Positions 23,728-36,344 of a stretch of 64,000 nucleotides of DNA are shown here, one piece after another. Numbering within the stretch: the stretch's first letter is position 1; each line of letters opens with the position of its first letter. The stretch lies in assembly GCA_038380795.1 (NCBI GenBank), contig CM076264.1, positions 5,520,001-5,584,000 of the forward strand, given 5' to 3'. The translations under genes were made by a program, and so were the position numbers. The notes below the pieces were generated by a model. That model saw only the letters and a program-made list of their open reading frames with translations. It searched no databases and had not been told where the DNA came from. Source of the DNA: Pyrocephalus nanus. Lineage: Eukaryota > Chordata > Aves > Passeriformes > Tyrannidae.

Positions 23728-25595
23728 ACAGATCTTTCCACCTATGGAAAACGGTACAGGTTATGATCCAGAAATCCTTACCATTCACAAGGCAAGATGA
23801 ACAGTAGCATGGGAAGATACAGGCACAGCTAAGTGAGTCTTCTGAGTCTCATTCCAGTGCTGTCCCCTAGGTTTGTATCATTTTATATTTTTACTGACTT
23901 TTTTACTGAAGGCACTGTACGAACTGGTGGAGTGTGGTCCAGCATGAACTAGGGAATTTCTGTTCTGGCTGCAAAAGCCACCTCCTAGTTCTGCACTAAT
24001 TGTTCTGATTGAATGCTGTTTATTTTCAAGACTAAAATGAATCACTGTCAGGCTTACACATAATTCCATGTTTGGTGCTAATGTAGTGGTTGCAGAGCTT
24101 GGCTTTAAATCACACTCACATTTATTCCACGGGAAATGTATTTTCTTAAAAATGGACAAGGGAAAGCTAACAAACCATGTCCTTCTCCAATTTCCTCTGC
24201 AGAAAGGCTTAGCTCTGTAAATTGTCTCTTAGAGGCTACTGTCTGGAGACACAGTGCAGAACAGTCTGAAGTATTGTCTGTTTTGGGGAGGATGCTGCAG
24301 GTCTGGCAGTGGCAGTGCCAAAGGCGCTCGGGGTGGTTGCCCCAGCTGTGCTTTGTGAACGATGGCCCACTGCAGCTTTCCTTACAAATCTGAGCGGCTT
24401 TTAGGTCTTGCCCAGCACAGTTCTCGTGTTTCATTATTCCTGTGAAGGTAAACCAGTCTAAAATTGGCATGGGCAAGCAGGCAGAAGTCGGGCTGCTTTG
24501 TCAAAGAGCTGCCGGCGTCGCAGCTGCTTCCTGTGATTGACGTGGTCCCATCCGGAGAGGATCAGCCTGGCTGTTTGCGTTGTGGAGTGTTTTTGGTCTC
24601 TGGTGTGTCTCACGCACTCTCCTTGGTAGGTGCTGTGGACTGTAAGTTGATAAAAAGCCTCCTTGTCAGTGTCTCTGTCCTTGAATTATTTGGGAGATGA
24701 GGTGGTCACCGTGGTGGTCTTCCTGCTGACACACACAGTGGTGTTGCTTCTGTACACCTACACATGCCCTCTCCTCTCCACAACTTGCATCGTTACCAAA
24801 CATTTTATCCAGCAATGAAGTGGAAATACTAATTACTAGATAATTTGGCTTTGCTTGAGGGAATAACAAACAAGACTTGTCTGTGTAATCTTTAGCAATG
24901 CCACAGCTTTGGGGGAGGTAATGATGACAATTAGATGATCTGTTTTAATAGGCTTTCAGGTCACACTTGCTTTTGGATCAGGGCATGCATTCTATGGGTG
25001 GCTTACAGCTCTGTCCTTGTGCAGGGCAAGGACTTTCTGGAGGCAAGGTATGCCCATAAGCTGTGGAGGTGGTCACCAGTGGGGCTGTACCTGCACGCCT
25101 CAGGCCGTACCCAGCCTGGGATCACCGTGCCTGTGCTGAGGGCAGAGAGGGGCAAGTGACCCCAAGCGATTTGGCAAATCCCACCAAGGAATTCCCGTAA
25201 GTTGAGCAGCTCACTGCGGTCCCAAGAGCAAGAGTCAGCCTGAAGGCTGGAGCAAGCCTGATGTTTAACACGTCAATGTAATCCAGCCCCTCGAGCTTTA
25301 CCGAATTCCACTCGCTGTGGTTTTGGTCTGTGTGATGTGATGTGCGCCTCCTTAAATTACATGTAGCAAGGGCATTAAGATTACTTTTTTTTTTTTTTTT
25401 AATTCCCCCTAAAGGAAGGTGTTTCCTGAGAGAGCGCCAAAAAAATTCCCAGTTGTTTGATAGGAAGTGTGTGTGATGTTAGAGGAATTACAGCTTTAAG
25501 AATTCAGTGTTTGTGGGGAACAGTTTGCTCTTGAGAAGATTTCTTAATAGTACAAACTGTGAAGACACACAAAAGCTCTCAGTAATGACAAATTT

Positions 25596-25681
25596 AAAAA
25601 AAACCAAAACCAAACAAACAAAAAAACCAAAAACAAAAAAAACCAAACAAAAAAAAAAAAAAAAAACCAAAAAAACCCCCA
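25596..25681. repeat. A/C-only low-complexity tract
   Basis: The 86 nt contain only A and C, with CCAAAA and CAAACAAACA units and a long internal A run. It is the mirror strand type of the tract at 56298. It creates lysine-rich (+) and phenylalanine-rich (-) spurious frames. Confidence 0.9.
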
Positions 25682-27145
25682 TAAATAGAAGACGATTTTG
25701 GCAAGAATTTGTTTCTTAAGCCCAGTACTTCCAGCTGATGATTTGTCTGTAGTCAGGGATATCAGGCAACTGCTACCAGGTGGCAACATCCTGAGACCTA
25801 AATCTCTAAGGAAGGGTTTTTTATTTCCATAGCCTAGCAGATTGTATCTGCAGCCCGAATTGCTAATTTATCAGTTTTGAACTGAGACATGAGGTAATTT
25901 GTTCAGAAGAAAAACCTACCATGTAACTGAGTCACAAATGGGGAAAAAGCTAGTTTAACAAATGGCTTTCAGTTCTGCCTCACAGGTTAAAAGTACTAAC
26001 AGAAAAGTAGGCTAAGTTTGGACCAAAAAAATCTTTTATAGTCACTTATATTGCGGAAAAAAAAATATAAGCATGCAATCTTTTTGTTAACTTACTTTAA
26101 AAAAACACAAAACCCCAACAACTTGCTTTTAGTCCTGTCATTCTTCTTTCCATTAACAAAATGAACTCTCTAGACCTTTCCCCCAGCTAATGTTATTCCG
26201 CACACAGCGCCATTCAAAAGCCCATTGACAAGCTGCAAATGATGTGTGAAGCAAACTTCAGGATTAAGTTTATAACCTTTCCCCAGGGGGAAAGAATTTG
26301 GAGGCAGGAATGAACTTGGGATAGTAAAACAAAAGGGTACAATTGAGATGGATCGGGTAAACTCATATTCATATTTAGCTAAATGAAAAATACCAGCCAG
26401 TCCTAGTTTATGTGCTATCCCAGGGGTTTTCCGCACAGGTATGTAGGACATTATTTTACAGCTCCTTCTCGCAGGTTTTACTGCTGTCGCTAATGAGAAA
26501 CTCCATCTCTCTCTCTTCAGCTTTGCAGCTGGGATTTGAAAGCGTGATAAATAAAATATAAACGGTAGACGACGGAGGGTTCATACCCCGTGGATATGTT
26601 TGCATCTCGGGTTTTAAAAGGCGTGCACCTTCCTCTTAGGGGGGTTGTCATTTACCATTGAGTTTGTTGTGGGATAGGTGTGAATAGGCTTTGGGGGCCT
26701 TTAGACACTGTTAAATGATGGATGTTAATGAAGTGGTGGAGCTAGGGACCTCCTTTCCTGCAGTAGTCAAAGAAACAGCTAGTTCCTTCACATATCCATA
26801 AGATTATTTCCTTTCATCTGCCGGTATTAGTTTCTTTTGAAGTCATTTAATCTTTGCTCCATATAAATTGAGAAAAGTTATTTTAAGCAGCTCAGTGGGC
26901 AAAAGGGAGTCTTGTGACCCATCATTCACAAAAAGAGGTCTGACCACAGGAGTTAACCCCTGTCACCCTGGCTGTCACCTGGTGTTCACTGAGGACCCGT
27001 CTAGTTAGTTGGGCCCTGCTGTCAGCTTAATGCCTGGGTGAGCTGTGCCCAGACAGAAGTGTGGCTTTACTGGAAACAGATAATTGAGGAGAGCTGCAAT
27101 GAAGAGCAAGTAAAGGCTTGCCAGTACTGCCACTTCTTTAAAAAG

Positions 27146-27167
27146 AAAAAAAAAAAAAAAAAAAAAA
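27146..27167. repeat. Poly(A) 22-mer
   Basis: An uninterrupted A run followed by GGAGAAAAAG, about 140 bp before the CR1 at 27311. CR1 lacks a poly(A) tail, so the two are unrelated. Confidence 0.85.
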
Positions 27168-27310
27168 GGAGAAAAAGTAAAGAAAACAAAGTTTGGGTTA
27201 TAAATTCAATGACGGGTATAAATGGTGCCTTAGGTAATTCTTAGGAAAGTTGATAGATACTGTGAAGTAAAGTAAGCCTGGTGGAGTCATAAATGGAGCA
27301 GTGCACTCCA

Positions 27311-27650
27311 GTCATAGAATCATAGAATTGTTTGAGTTGGAAAGGATCTTTAAAGGTCATCTAGTCCACCCCCCCCTGCAATGAGCAAAGACACCTTCCA
27401 CTAGGTTAGGTTGCTCAAAGCCCCATCCAACCTGGCCTTGAATGTTGCCAGGGATGGGGCATCTGCCAGTTCTCTGGGCAACCTGTGTCAGTGCCTCACC
27501 ACCCTTATTGTGAAAAAATTCCTCCTTAAATCTAGTCTAAATCTATCCTCCTTTAGTTTAAGCCCATTACTCCTTGTCCTGTCACAACAGGCCTTCCTAA
27601 AAGGTCTGTCCCCATCTCCCTTGTAAAACCCCCTTTAAGTCCAAAAAGGT
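27311..27650 (-). mobile_element. CR1 3'-end fragment, longest copy in window
   Basis: It begins with the doubled octamer complement TCATAGAATCATAGAAT and continues through the classic blocks GCTCAAAGCCCCATCCAACC, GCCAGGGATGGGGCATCTG, CTGGGCAACCTGTGTCAGTG, CTCACCACCC and TTACTCCTTGTCCTGTCACA. At about 340 bp it is the most complete CR1 tail here. The open frame of 71 codons starting at 27411 lies inside it and is not a gene. Confidence 0.95.
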
Positions 27651-30600
27651 AAGGATGAGGTGTGGTGGTCTGACCAGAGCTGCTTCCCAGCACTCTTCTG
27701 TGTGCATACATTACTTAACAAAGTTTGACACTGGGGCTTTTGGCTTGTTTTTGTTTCCTGACAGCATACTTATGAAAATGAAAAATCACGATGACTTGCT
27801 AATGCTTGCCAAAAATGCAGAGAACTCCTATATAAAGCTGAGCTCCATCAGCAGGACAATACAGCCAGACAAATTCCTCTTGCCAAGTTAAGATGTATGC
27901 TTGGAATGAGAGGTCAGGGCCCTGTGTTGTTATTCCATCTGATGCTGCATTATCAACAATACGATAAATTACTGTCCTCTTCATGGTTGGTTGTGAAGTG
28001 CCAGTCCTCTCCCCCCACCAGGTTCCAGAGCCATGGATCATGTGTCTTTGTTTTAAAGGAAAATACTTTGGGTCACTGTTCGCTTTTGGCACTTCTGCTC
28101 CTCTTGCATGGGTCACTTTTTTTAAAGAGGGACTGTAGTTTGGAAAGTGCAGAGATGTCTTTTTTCAGGAATTCAAGACAGAAAATATTTGGCAAGACCT
28201 TTTGTTAGATATCCTTTGGAAATATGATAGTTCAAAAGTAAATATTAAGTAATAAATTCAGCTTGAGGGGAAAGAAGTTTTAGTAATAACCAGTCTTTTT
28301 CATATAGGAATGAGCTTGGTATCATCTGTCTTTTTAATTGCAAAGCATGAGTTCATGTTTGTGGTTCCACCCCTTCTCTTGACTCTCAGCCCTCACTGCC
28401 TGGATTGCAGATGTTCCTGCTGTGTCCACATCAGGGATGATGGAAAAAGGCAACAAACGGCCTATTGAAATTAAGCAACTCAGTTATGGAAAATATGCAA
28501 ACACACATTGTCCTCTGCTGTTCTCCCAAGTACGAAAGACTTCCTTGTAGCTGTAAGTGTCTCCCAGAATTTAAGGATTGATGTGCTGTGGCTGATCTCC
28601 CCATGTGTCAGAGGGCGGTGGTTTCCAGTGACCTAAATACCTGGTTGCTGTCCCTGAGTGATGACCTGAAGGTGAAAGGCTGTGGGCTCCTCCTCCCCAG
28701 CTGCCTGCTCTGTCCGGTCTCTCTAGGAGGGATGCTTCTGTGGGGAAAAGTGGTGACAACAGGTGACATTTTACAGAGCTAAGGTAGAACTGGGGGGTGT
28801 GTAGTTACCCTGAAGTGGAAAATAGGAAAACAGCTGAAGACTGTGTTTTTGTTTAGTGCCCTGGAACTGCCTGGTCCTACACCCCAAACATTTTTCCCGT
28901 GTTCACTATCAAGCCCTGAATATGATAATTTGTCTGCATTTACAAAATACCGTGATCAAAAATTTTGAAGAGTTGTTACATTGGGAGGTTGCGTATCATC
29001 CTGTAGCTGTGAGCTTCAATACCTATCAAGCTCTTCTGTGTTATTACTTAAACCCTTAAACCAGAAAACATCCACATTCCTTATGCTATTCTATGTGTGT
29101 TGTGATGTTGTTGCACCTGTTGCTATTGTCTAAGCCAGAACATGGAGATGATGGTAAAAGCAGATGGAAGCCACGGCCATCCGGAGATGTGGCAGTGGCC
29201 AGCTGTGAGATTCCCTCAAGCTTGGATGAGAAGCTTTTGCTGGATGTTTGGCGGCCTTGGTTTCAAACAGGCTTTTTTATTTTTCCTTGCTGTTCTTTTG
29301 TAGTCCTGTTTTATAAAAGAAAGAAAAGAGAAGATTATGGTTCTTTGTTGGGAGAAGACTGCTGCACAGATCTTCTTTGGAGGTTATCTCAGATGGTTTT
29401 CAGATGATGGTAAGGGGAATGTGCCAAAAAGTTGAATCATACAGTGTCATACCAGAGGCTTGAGTTTTCCAGAATACTTTTGTGTCGCACATAATGCCCA
29501 CATCTTGGATGCTGAGCTCTGAAATGTTTCCTCAGTGATCCTGTGGTGCTTTGATGAGAAAAAGTCTTTTTGAATTACAGGGATTGGTTAGCTGTCTTTT
29601 AGAAAAATAAATTCCAAGTGGTCTTTGTTAACCACTCAATGATAGGTTATTGTGGCATAAAATAGAAGTTCACTTAGACTGCACATTTTTGTTCTGAAAT
29701 CGGCAGGAGGAGGAAATGCTGATATGGGTGTATACATGGGAAGAAGATTTATCAAAGCATACATTCACACACCCTCTCTTTTTTAAAGTTATGGTCAGTA
29801 AATGATAGGCTTCCTTCCCTTGTTTTTGACTGCCAAATAGATTTCTAACAAAATTATTTATATACACACATCCCTTTAAAAAATATAAAGCATCACAGGG
29901 TCAGCGCGAGGGCTCAGCATACAGTTTAAAGTGAGAGATTAAGAAGCTTCAGGCACAACCTCCAAACTTTCCTGTCAGCACAATTTCTCTTCAGGAAGGG
30001 AAGATGGAAAAAGTGAATTTCACATTTTAGCGTGGATAGTTTCTTCCTTCTTATTTTAATGTGTCCTGATTGCACTGGACGCTCCTTGCAGTTGACAGGC
30101 TTAAATCTTAGGTCTGTGACTTTGACTATGTTTGTGGCTTTTCGGCTGCTTCTACTTGAATAAGGCTCATGGTGGCAATGACAGTAGTGCTGACTGTGGA
30201 TGAGAATGGTGGCGAGGCTGATGCTGGTTGGGGAGTGGGTGCTGTGGTTGGACCTGCTCCCTTGCAGCATGAGGAGGGAGGGCCTTCTCCATCACCACGA
30301 CACTTCGTGAGCTATGCGGTACCTCGGAGTTACTTTTTGAAAAAAAGACAAGCAAACACAGAAAAAGGAATACTATCCAACCTGGAATCCTTAAATACTC
30401 TAGATACCGAGAGAAGTATTTTCCCCAGAGTAAGCAGAAATATATGTATAGAAGGTTTGTGCTTCATTGCTAGACCTGCTAGACATACGCTATTTATATT
30501 GCTGAACTTGCCAAGGCAGTCAGGATGTAGGTTTTCAAGCAAATGAATGTGTATTTGTGCTTGCACAGCCTTTCTTCTTCAGAGATGTTCTTCCTGTTTT

Positions 30601-33600
30601 CTTCTCAGCGTTTCTCCTAAAATTAGTTTATTTATGGCAGTTGGCACAATTGGGTACTTCTAGATAAAATATTATGAGTAAAGGGGAAAAATGTTACTGA
30701 TGTTAGTAGTCTTTCTATGGGTCTGAGTGGTGTTTGTGGTGATTAGTTAGTACCACTTGTTGTTTTAATTAGTGGTGTTCAGTTTGTGGTAACCAAGGAC
30801 ATGCTTAACTATGAATGGCCAAATCATCTTCCTAGAGGCTTGGGTTGAGTGATCTGTAGTTCTGGAGAAATGGTTTTTTTCCTTACCCTTTTTTACCAAT
30901 ATTTGCCCTTTAATGGACAACTATAATTAGTTTTATGGTTACACTTTGTCTAAATATTTCATCCTTCCCTCCCCACTGCCCCCAAGATGAAATCCAGGCT
31001 CCCCATGACTGCCACGTTAGGGATATGCCTGCCATGGTGTGGCAGCAGCCTGCAGAGGATGAGCAGTGGATTTTTGTGACTGCAGGTCCCTCATACATCC
31101 TTAAACTGGCTCTCCATCCCCCTGCAGGAGGATACGTCAAACCTGTGCAGCAGGGCCAGAGGGACTTTGGGATCCCAAGAGACTTAGACTCCCATTTGGA
31201 TCTGTCATCTCAGAAATCACTCTGTTTAAAATCTTACATATTTGCATATTTCACGACTCTGTCTTAAAATCTCCCCCTCTTTAAAAAAGAAAAGTGAGAA
31301 ATAATAGTGAAATGGACGAAAGCAAAGGGCAGAAACCCTAGGGATCTTCAGGTTGAATCCAGCTGTGTTTTGCTGTGCTGCAGCAGGAGCAGCAGAGGGA
31401 GCACAAGTTAACACATCATCCCTTTACCAAGAGCTGTACTGTCATCACCGATGACATTTTTCTCGATGGATGAAGATCAAGAATGAAAAAAAGAAAAACC
31501 CAGCCTAGTGAGTTTGCCATAGGACAGAAGGATAATATCCTCTATATTAAATACAGAGCGATAGCAAATGGAAATGTATCTTATTACAGCTTCTGTTTTA
31601 AATTTTATGCTCTCTGTGAAGCTCCAGGTTGTATGATGTCAGTACGGTTTCATGCCAGGGTGCAACTGAGGGGAGATTGATGCTGTGTGGTTTTGGAGGG
31701 CTGTGATGCCGTTCTGCCTTGTGGTATTCTCCTGATAGATCTGAAGCAGCAGAGTAATAAGTTTAGGTATTGGAAAGGAAAACAATGGTGGCAAACAACT
31801 GGCCAAATTGTCTTTGGTGGGTAGGATTAGAGCCATGAACTGGTCAGGCTCTTGCAGCACATATCAGCCTGGCTTGGCCTCCAGGCAGGACTTAAAGCAG
31901 AGTTTTATTTTCATTGAGTTTACAATCATGCAAAAAATTAAAATATCTTTTCCTTGAAGTTCACTTTGTCCTTTCTAACCTGGGCAGAGTGGCCTCTCTT
32001 CATCCGTGCAGCCCTTGCCACCCTGCCAGGGCTTTCAGAGAGGATTGCCATCACCAATGTCACCAACTCATGTTTGTCACTGTCATCTTAACCCTTAGGC
32101 GTGCAGTTTTTTCAGCTGTTTTTCCCATAATCAAAACTTTGGACAGCATTGAATTTCCTCCTGCTGCTCCCCAAAGCAAAGTCCTGAATAAGGTCAAAGA
32201 GGAGAGATATATTATTTTTTTTTTTCCCCCCTCTGGGAGTTTTAATAAACCAAATGCAAGCTTTAGGTTTTTCCTTTAGATTGCAGATTGCCAATAGCAA
32301 ATCTTTGCTTTATTGAATAATTCAGCAGAAGTAAAGGTTATTGCAACACGCACTGATAGATGGCTGGAGACCCGGAGCGAAAACTTAAAAAAGCCCTGGC
32401 AGCGCTGGGGACAGGAGCCATTTTTGGTCTCAGAGAATAGAATTTTCTTTGTGCAGAGAAAATAAAAACAGTGGTGTGCTTTCACAAATTCACACTTTCC
32501 ACCTTGCTGTTTTATTCAACAGTCTGCTTTGTTTCTGAGGCCACTGCTGACTGTACAGTGGAGATAGGCACGGACTGCTAAGAATCAAGAGGTTATCTGA
32601 GCAGGTCAGGCAGCAAGTCCATTGTTTTCCAGGAACATGGTTCAACACAGTTGCAAAATGCTCAGAAGTTGGATGCACAGATGGTGGCCTTTATATTATT
32701 CAATACCTATGAAATTCATTACCAGCTCCATAGATTTTTTTATGTCATTTGCTTGATAGCTGCTTTTGAATACCTTCTGGAAGTGGCTGTTTATTCTCCT
32801 CAGTATTGATTTGCGTATTTTGGAGAAGCTTCTCTAGTGTATTTTGTATTTTATTCATAGTCTTCCTGTGAATCTCCACAAGGATCAGCCGGGCTCTGAG
32901 TACATAAGTTGCTCTTCGCAAACTTCTGTAGGGTTTTCTGGTCATCAGAGACTGCTGCCCAGGAGCCCATCTCCCATGGCCATGAGGAAGGGATTAGTTG
33001 TATAATAGCATCATGAATCATGAATATTCTTTAGACCAAAGAGACCACCCTGATGTCCAGCCTGATCCCCACCTTTTTACAGGCTATAGAACTCTTCAGC
33101 TTATTAAAATGTATCCCAAAGATACAAAATATTTTCTAAAAGGCTATTTAATGCTGACACAAGTAGGAAAACTTTGCCTGGTTTTATTGATTTCAGTTGT
33201 TTTCCTTTGGGCAGCCTTGGAAGAGGTTAGAACACAGTAAGATCTAGTTACAGACTCATTTGCATGAAGAATCTGCTTATAAAAACATTTAAGGTCTAGT
33301 GCAAGACCTCTGGCATCAAATATCTGATAAAAAACACGGTCACCTGTTGTAGTCTGGTTTGATGTGATTCCCTTTCATTTGCCAGAAGCGGGGAACTAGA
33401 GATCAGAAGCCACAGATTGACATCACCATGGCCTTTGCTGCTACCAACGATCGGTAGAGAGGTGACTTTATCCAGTGTTGGTACTTTACCCATAATATTC
33501 TTAAACACAGTAGTTTTAAGGAAAACCTTCAGATGCTGATATTGGAGAGGTAGATTTTTTTTTCTCCTTTATAATGACATTGGCTATATGAATATAATTT

Positions 33601-34800
33601 GTCACTACTTGGTTTAACTTCAGCCAGGTGGTTTTTATTAAAGAGCTGATCTTGTTTCACCAGCAGGAGAGCTCAGAAGTGAGAGAAGTAGCACCCAAAG
33701 AGCAAAATACAGCATCTAGCATCATCTATAAACTTCCAGCACTGGCTGTTTTTGCTTCTAACCTTTCCTGTTTAATGTAAAAGCTGGAGATTAATCTGCT
33801 GCATTTTTGTGTGAGTGAGCGGTTAGGGTAGCTCTCTTCATGTGTGCCTCTGTCTTACCAATATCCTGTGTGGGGAGAGAAAAATGTACATTTGCAACAG
33901 AAAACCATTGTTACTTGTGGCTTAGGTTACTTTTTTAAGGTAGACAGCACAAAAAGTAGTACATAAGTGTACCCACCTGTGCAGATGTAAGAAAAAAATC
34001 AGAGTTTTGGGACTGGATTTACACAGACGTTTTTGCAATCGGAAGACCTTTCTGTAAATAACAAAGCAGCGACAATCGGGTTTGTCACTTCTCGTTTCTT
34101 TTCATTTTTCTTCTTCTCCCCTGGGGAACAGGGTTTGGCCTCCAGAGCTCTGCTCATGGTCAGTGTTTGGCAGGGTTCCTCCTGGTGCTGCTCACTGGTG
34201 TTAAGTGCTGGTAGGTTGGTCTCTCTCTCAAGTCCCTGGGTGCAGGTAGTTATGTATTGCAAGGAACAGCACAGAAGTGAACAGCTGTATACCTGGTAGA
34301 TCCATTTGTTCATTTTCTTAGATCTAGGGAGTAGTTTGCTTTACCCTAATCCAGTACTGAGTTAGTAAATTCTGCTGAGGCATTGATCCTGCTTCCAAAA
34401 TCATTTTCCTGCGTCTTGAGGGAAATGAAGATGAGTGTAGGACTACTTTAGATATCAAAGCCATATTTGAAACAGCACATACCATGTCAGTTTAAAGAAA
34501 AAAAAAAAGTGATATAAGAGGCTAGCAACTCGTTTGGTCTCCAGAAGAGCTGGAAGAAGGTAGTTCTCTACACAATTGATGAAGCTGCACAGTAGAGCTC
34601 CCCGCCAAAAAGCATTGTGTGTGCTAGAAGTCAAGATGGGTTCAAGGGAATGTTGGACAATATATAGAAACCACATCCTGCTCAAGAAATCCTTGAACTG
34701 AAAATGGCTGGAAGCTGGGGAAGTGTAGGGAGAATTATTCTTGCATGTGTCCCAGTGCTTTTTTTAGTTTCCATGGTTTTACACTTACCTTTTCACTCAG

Positions 34801-34884
34801 AATTATAGAATCGTAGATTCATTTCAGTTGGAAAAGACCTCCAAGGTCATTGAGGCCAACTATGAACACAGAACTTCCATGTTC
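34801..34884 (-). mobile_element. Short CR1 3'-end fragment of a different subfamily
   Basis: ATTATAGAATCGTAGATTC is followed by TCAGTTGGAAAAGACCTCCA and AGGTCATTGAGGCCAAC. The 'GGAAAAGACCTC...GTCATTGAG' wording differs from the 'GGAAGGGACCTTAAAG' wording of most other copies in the window, which suggests an older or different CR1 subfamily. It is only about 85 bp long. Confidence 0.8.
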
Positions 34885-36328
34885 AAACAAATTCAAACCT
34901 CAGCAATATATTTTACTTAAGAATTTTTTCTGTGCATGCTTTTCATAAATTACATCTTTTACAAATAGCAGGTGTATGGAATTGAAGTTGGACTCTTGCT
35001 TACCGCACTAGTGAAGGCCTGAGCAGGTGAACACTTTGCTCTAAGTATGATCATACTCCTGCTGCTGCATAGCAGTAAATGCAATGAAGAAATGGCTTCT
35101 GCAGCTCTATCTCTTTATTGGGCAACAAAAGAAATGCTATTTTGGGCTTGCTGCATCAAGAGAGGTGTTGCTGAGTCGCTTGAACAACTTTTTAATAGCA
35201 GAGTTAGTAATGCCTTGTGAAGAACACGTCCAGGGAGTTTGTAAAACACTTGTTAGCATCTGTTTCTAAGAGTGGTTACAGAAATGCCTGTCTGGGATAC
35301 CACAGGTACAGTTGATCCCCTCTTTGGGCACGGGGATGAACCAGCTATCTGATTTCCAGATTTTTCCAGTCTTACTTGTTTTGTGTTTGTAATGCAGGAC
35401 AGAAGTCCTTGGCACTGCTTTTAGGACTACTAATCCTAGCAGGGTTGAATAACTCATGCATAGTCAAAATTTTAGGCCAAGCCATCATAGAGTACAATTA
35501 ATAAATTGCAATTCAAGCTGCAGTGCCCCAAAATAGGAACAAATGTGTTCTGAGCTGGAAAATCAATTAAGGTGTTTACAAATTAATCGCTGTGAATTAC
35601 AGGAGTTTTTTGTGTGGCAGGTTATCATTTTCCCTCCTAATCACTGCTAGTCCTATAAACTTTCTAGGTAGGTTTAAACAAGAAAAAAAAAAAAAAAAGA
35701 CAAGTTTTTTTTTTTTTCCCCCCTTTTCTTCTCCTCCAGTAGTTTAAGAAAAAGCAATAGCTTGCTTCCAACCATTTATGTTTCTCCAGAAAATACTTAC
35801 CTGGGATATCCTGGTGGTCTGTAAAGGCACGTGCTTTCTCTGCAGCCCAGGGCATTGCATTGTTCTGGCAAGAACAAGGGCTGCCAAAAACAATAGTGAG
35901 CTGAGATTTCAGATTCATTCCTTGTCCACCACTGCTTTCTTGATGTGCATCCCTTTTTCAGTTAAGAGGATGTGTTTCACAGTCTCAGGAAGGGCAGTGT
36001 TTTTCCGGCCCCTGTGTTCATTTCTGAATCTTTTACTTTGGCCACAATTTCTGTTAATAATGAAAGCAAATATTTCTTTTGATTTTAATTTACAGTCCTT
36101 CAGCTGCTGCTGTGTGTATGGAAAAAAAACCAAAGTTTGCCTTTTACAGCCTTGTGGGAGGTATGGCAGAAATTCATAATTTCCAAAACATGAGCAGAGG
36201 CTGGTTAACTGGCTGCCTTTCTCACAGCATCTTCTTGGATGTAAGAGACACCAAGGGCTGTTAAAATATTCATGTACCACAGTAACTCTGTGGAGGAGGA
36301 GATGTCACCCAAAGGAGTCAAAGTGGGG

Positions 36329-36344
36329 ATAAATAAATAAATAA
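36329..36344. repeat. (ATAA)n microsatellite
   Basis: Four ATAA units. Confidence 0.85.

Larger units (their letters stand above)
14336..27310. other. Intronic block, 14.3-27.3 kb
   Basis: It contains an AT-rich conserved-looking block near 14.9-15.3 kb, the MIR-like relic at 16021, a G run at 18655, two perfect hairpins (21939 and 23706), an A/C tract (25596) and a CpG-bearing block at 26460-26640. A pyrimidine-rich stretch covers about 19.55-19.86 kb. No gene is recognised. Confidence 0.65.

Noticed and set aside
25488..25789. Lys-rich and Phe-rich frames
   Set aside because: They are translation of the A/C-only low-complexity tract.
27411..27626. 71-codon + frame rich in Leu and Ser
   Set aside because: It is entirely within an antisense CR1 tail.
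30169..30546. 125-codon + frame with opposing 114-codon - frame
   Set aside because: Both frames are open over a GC-richer patch without motifs, and neither has convincing splice context.
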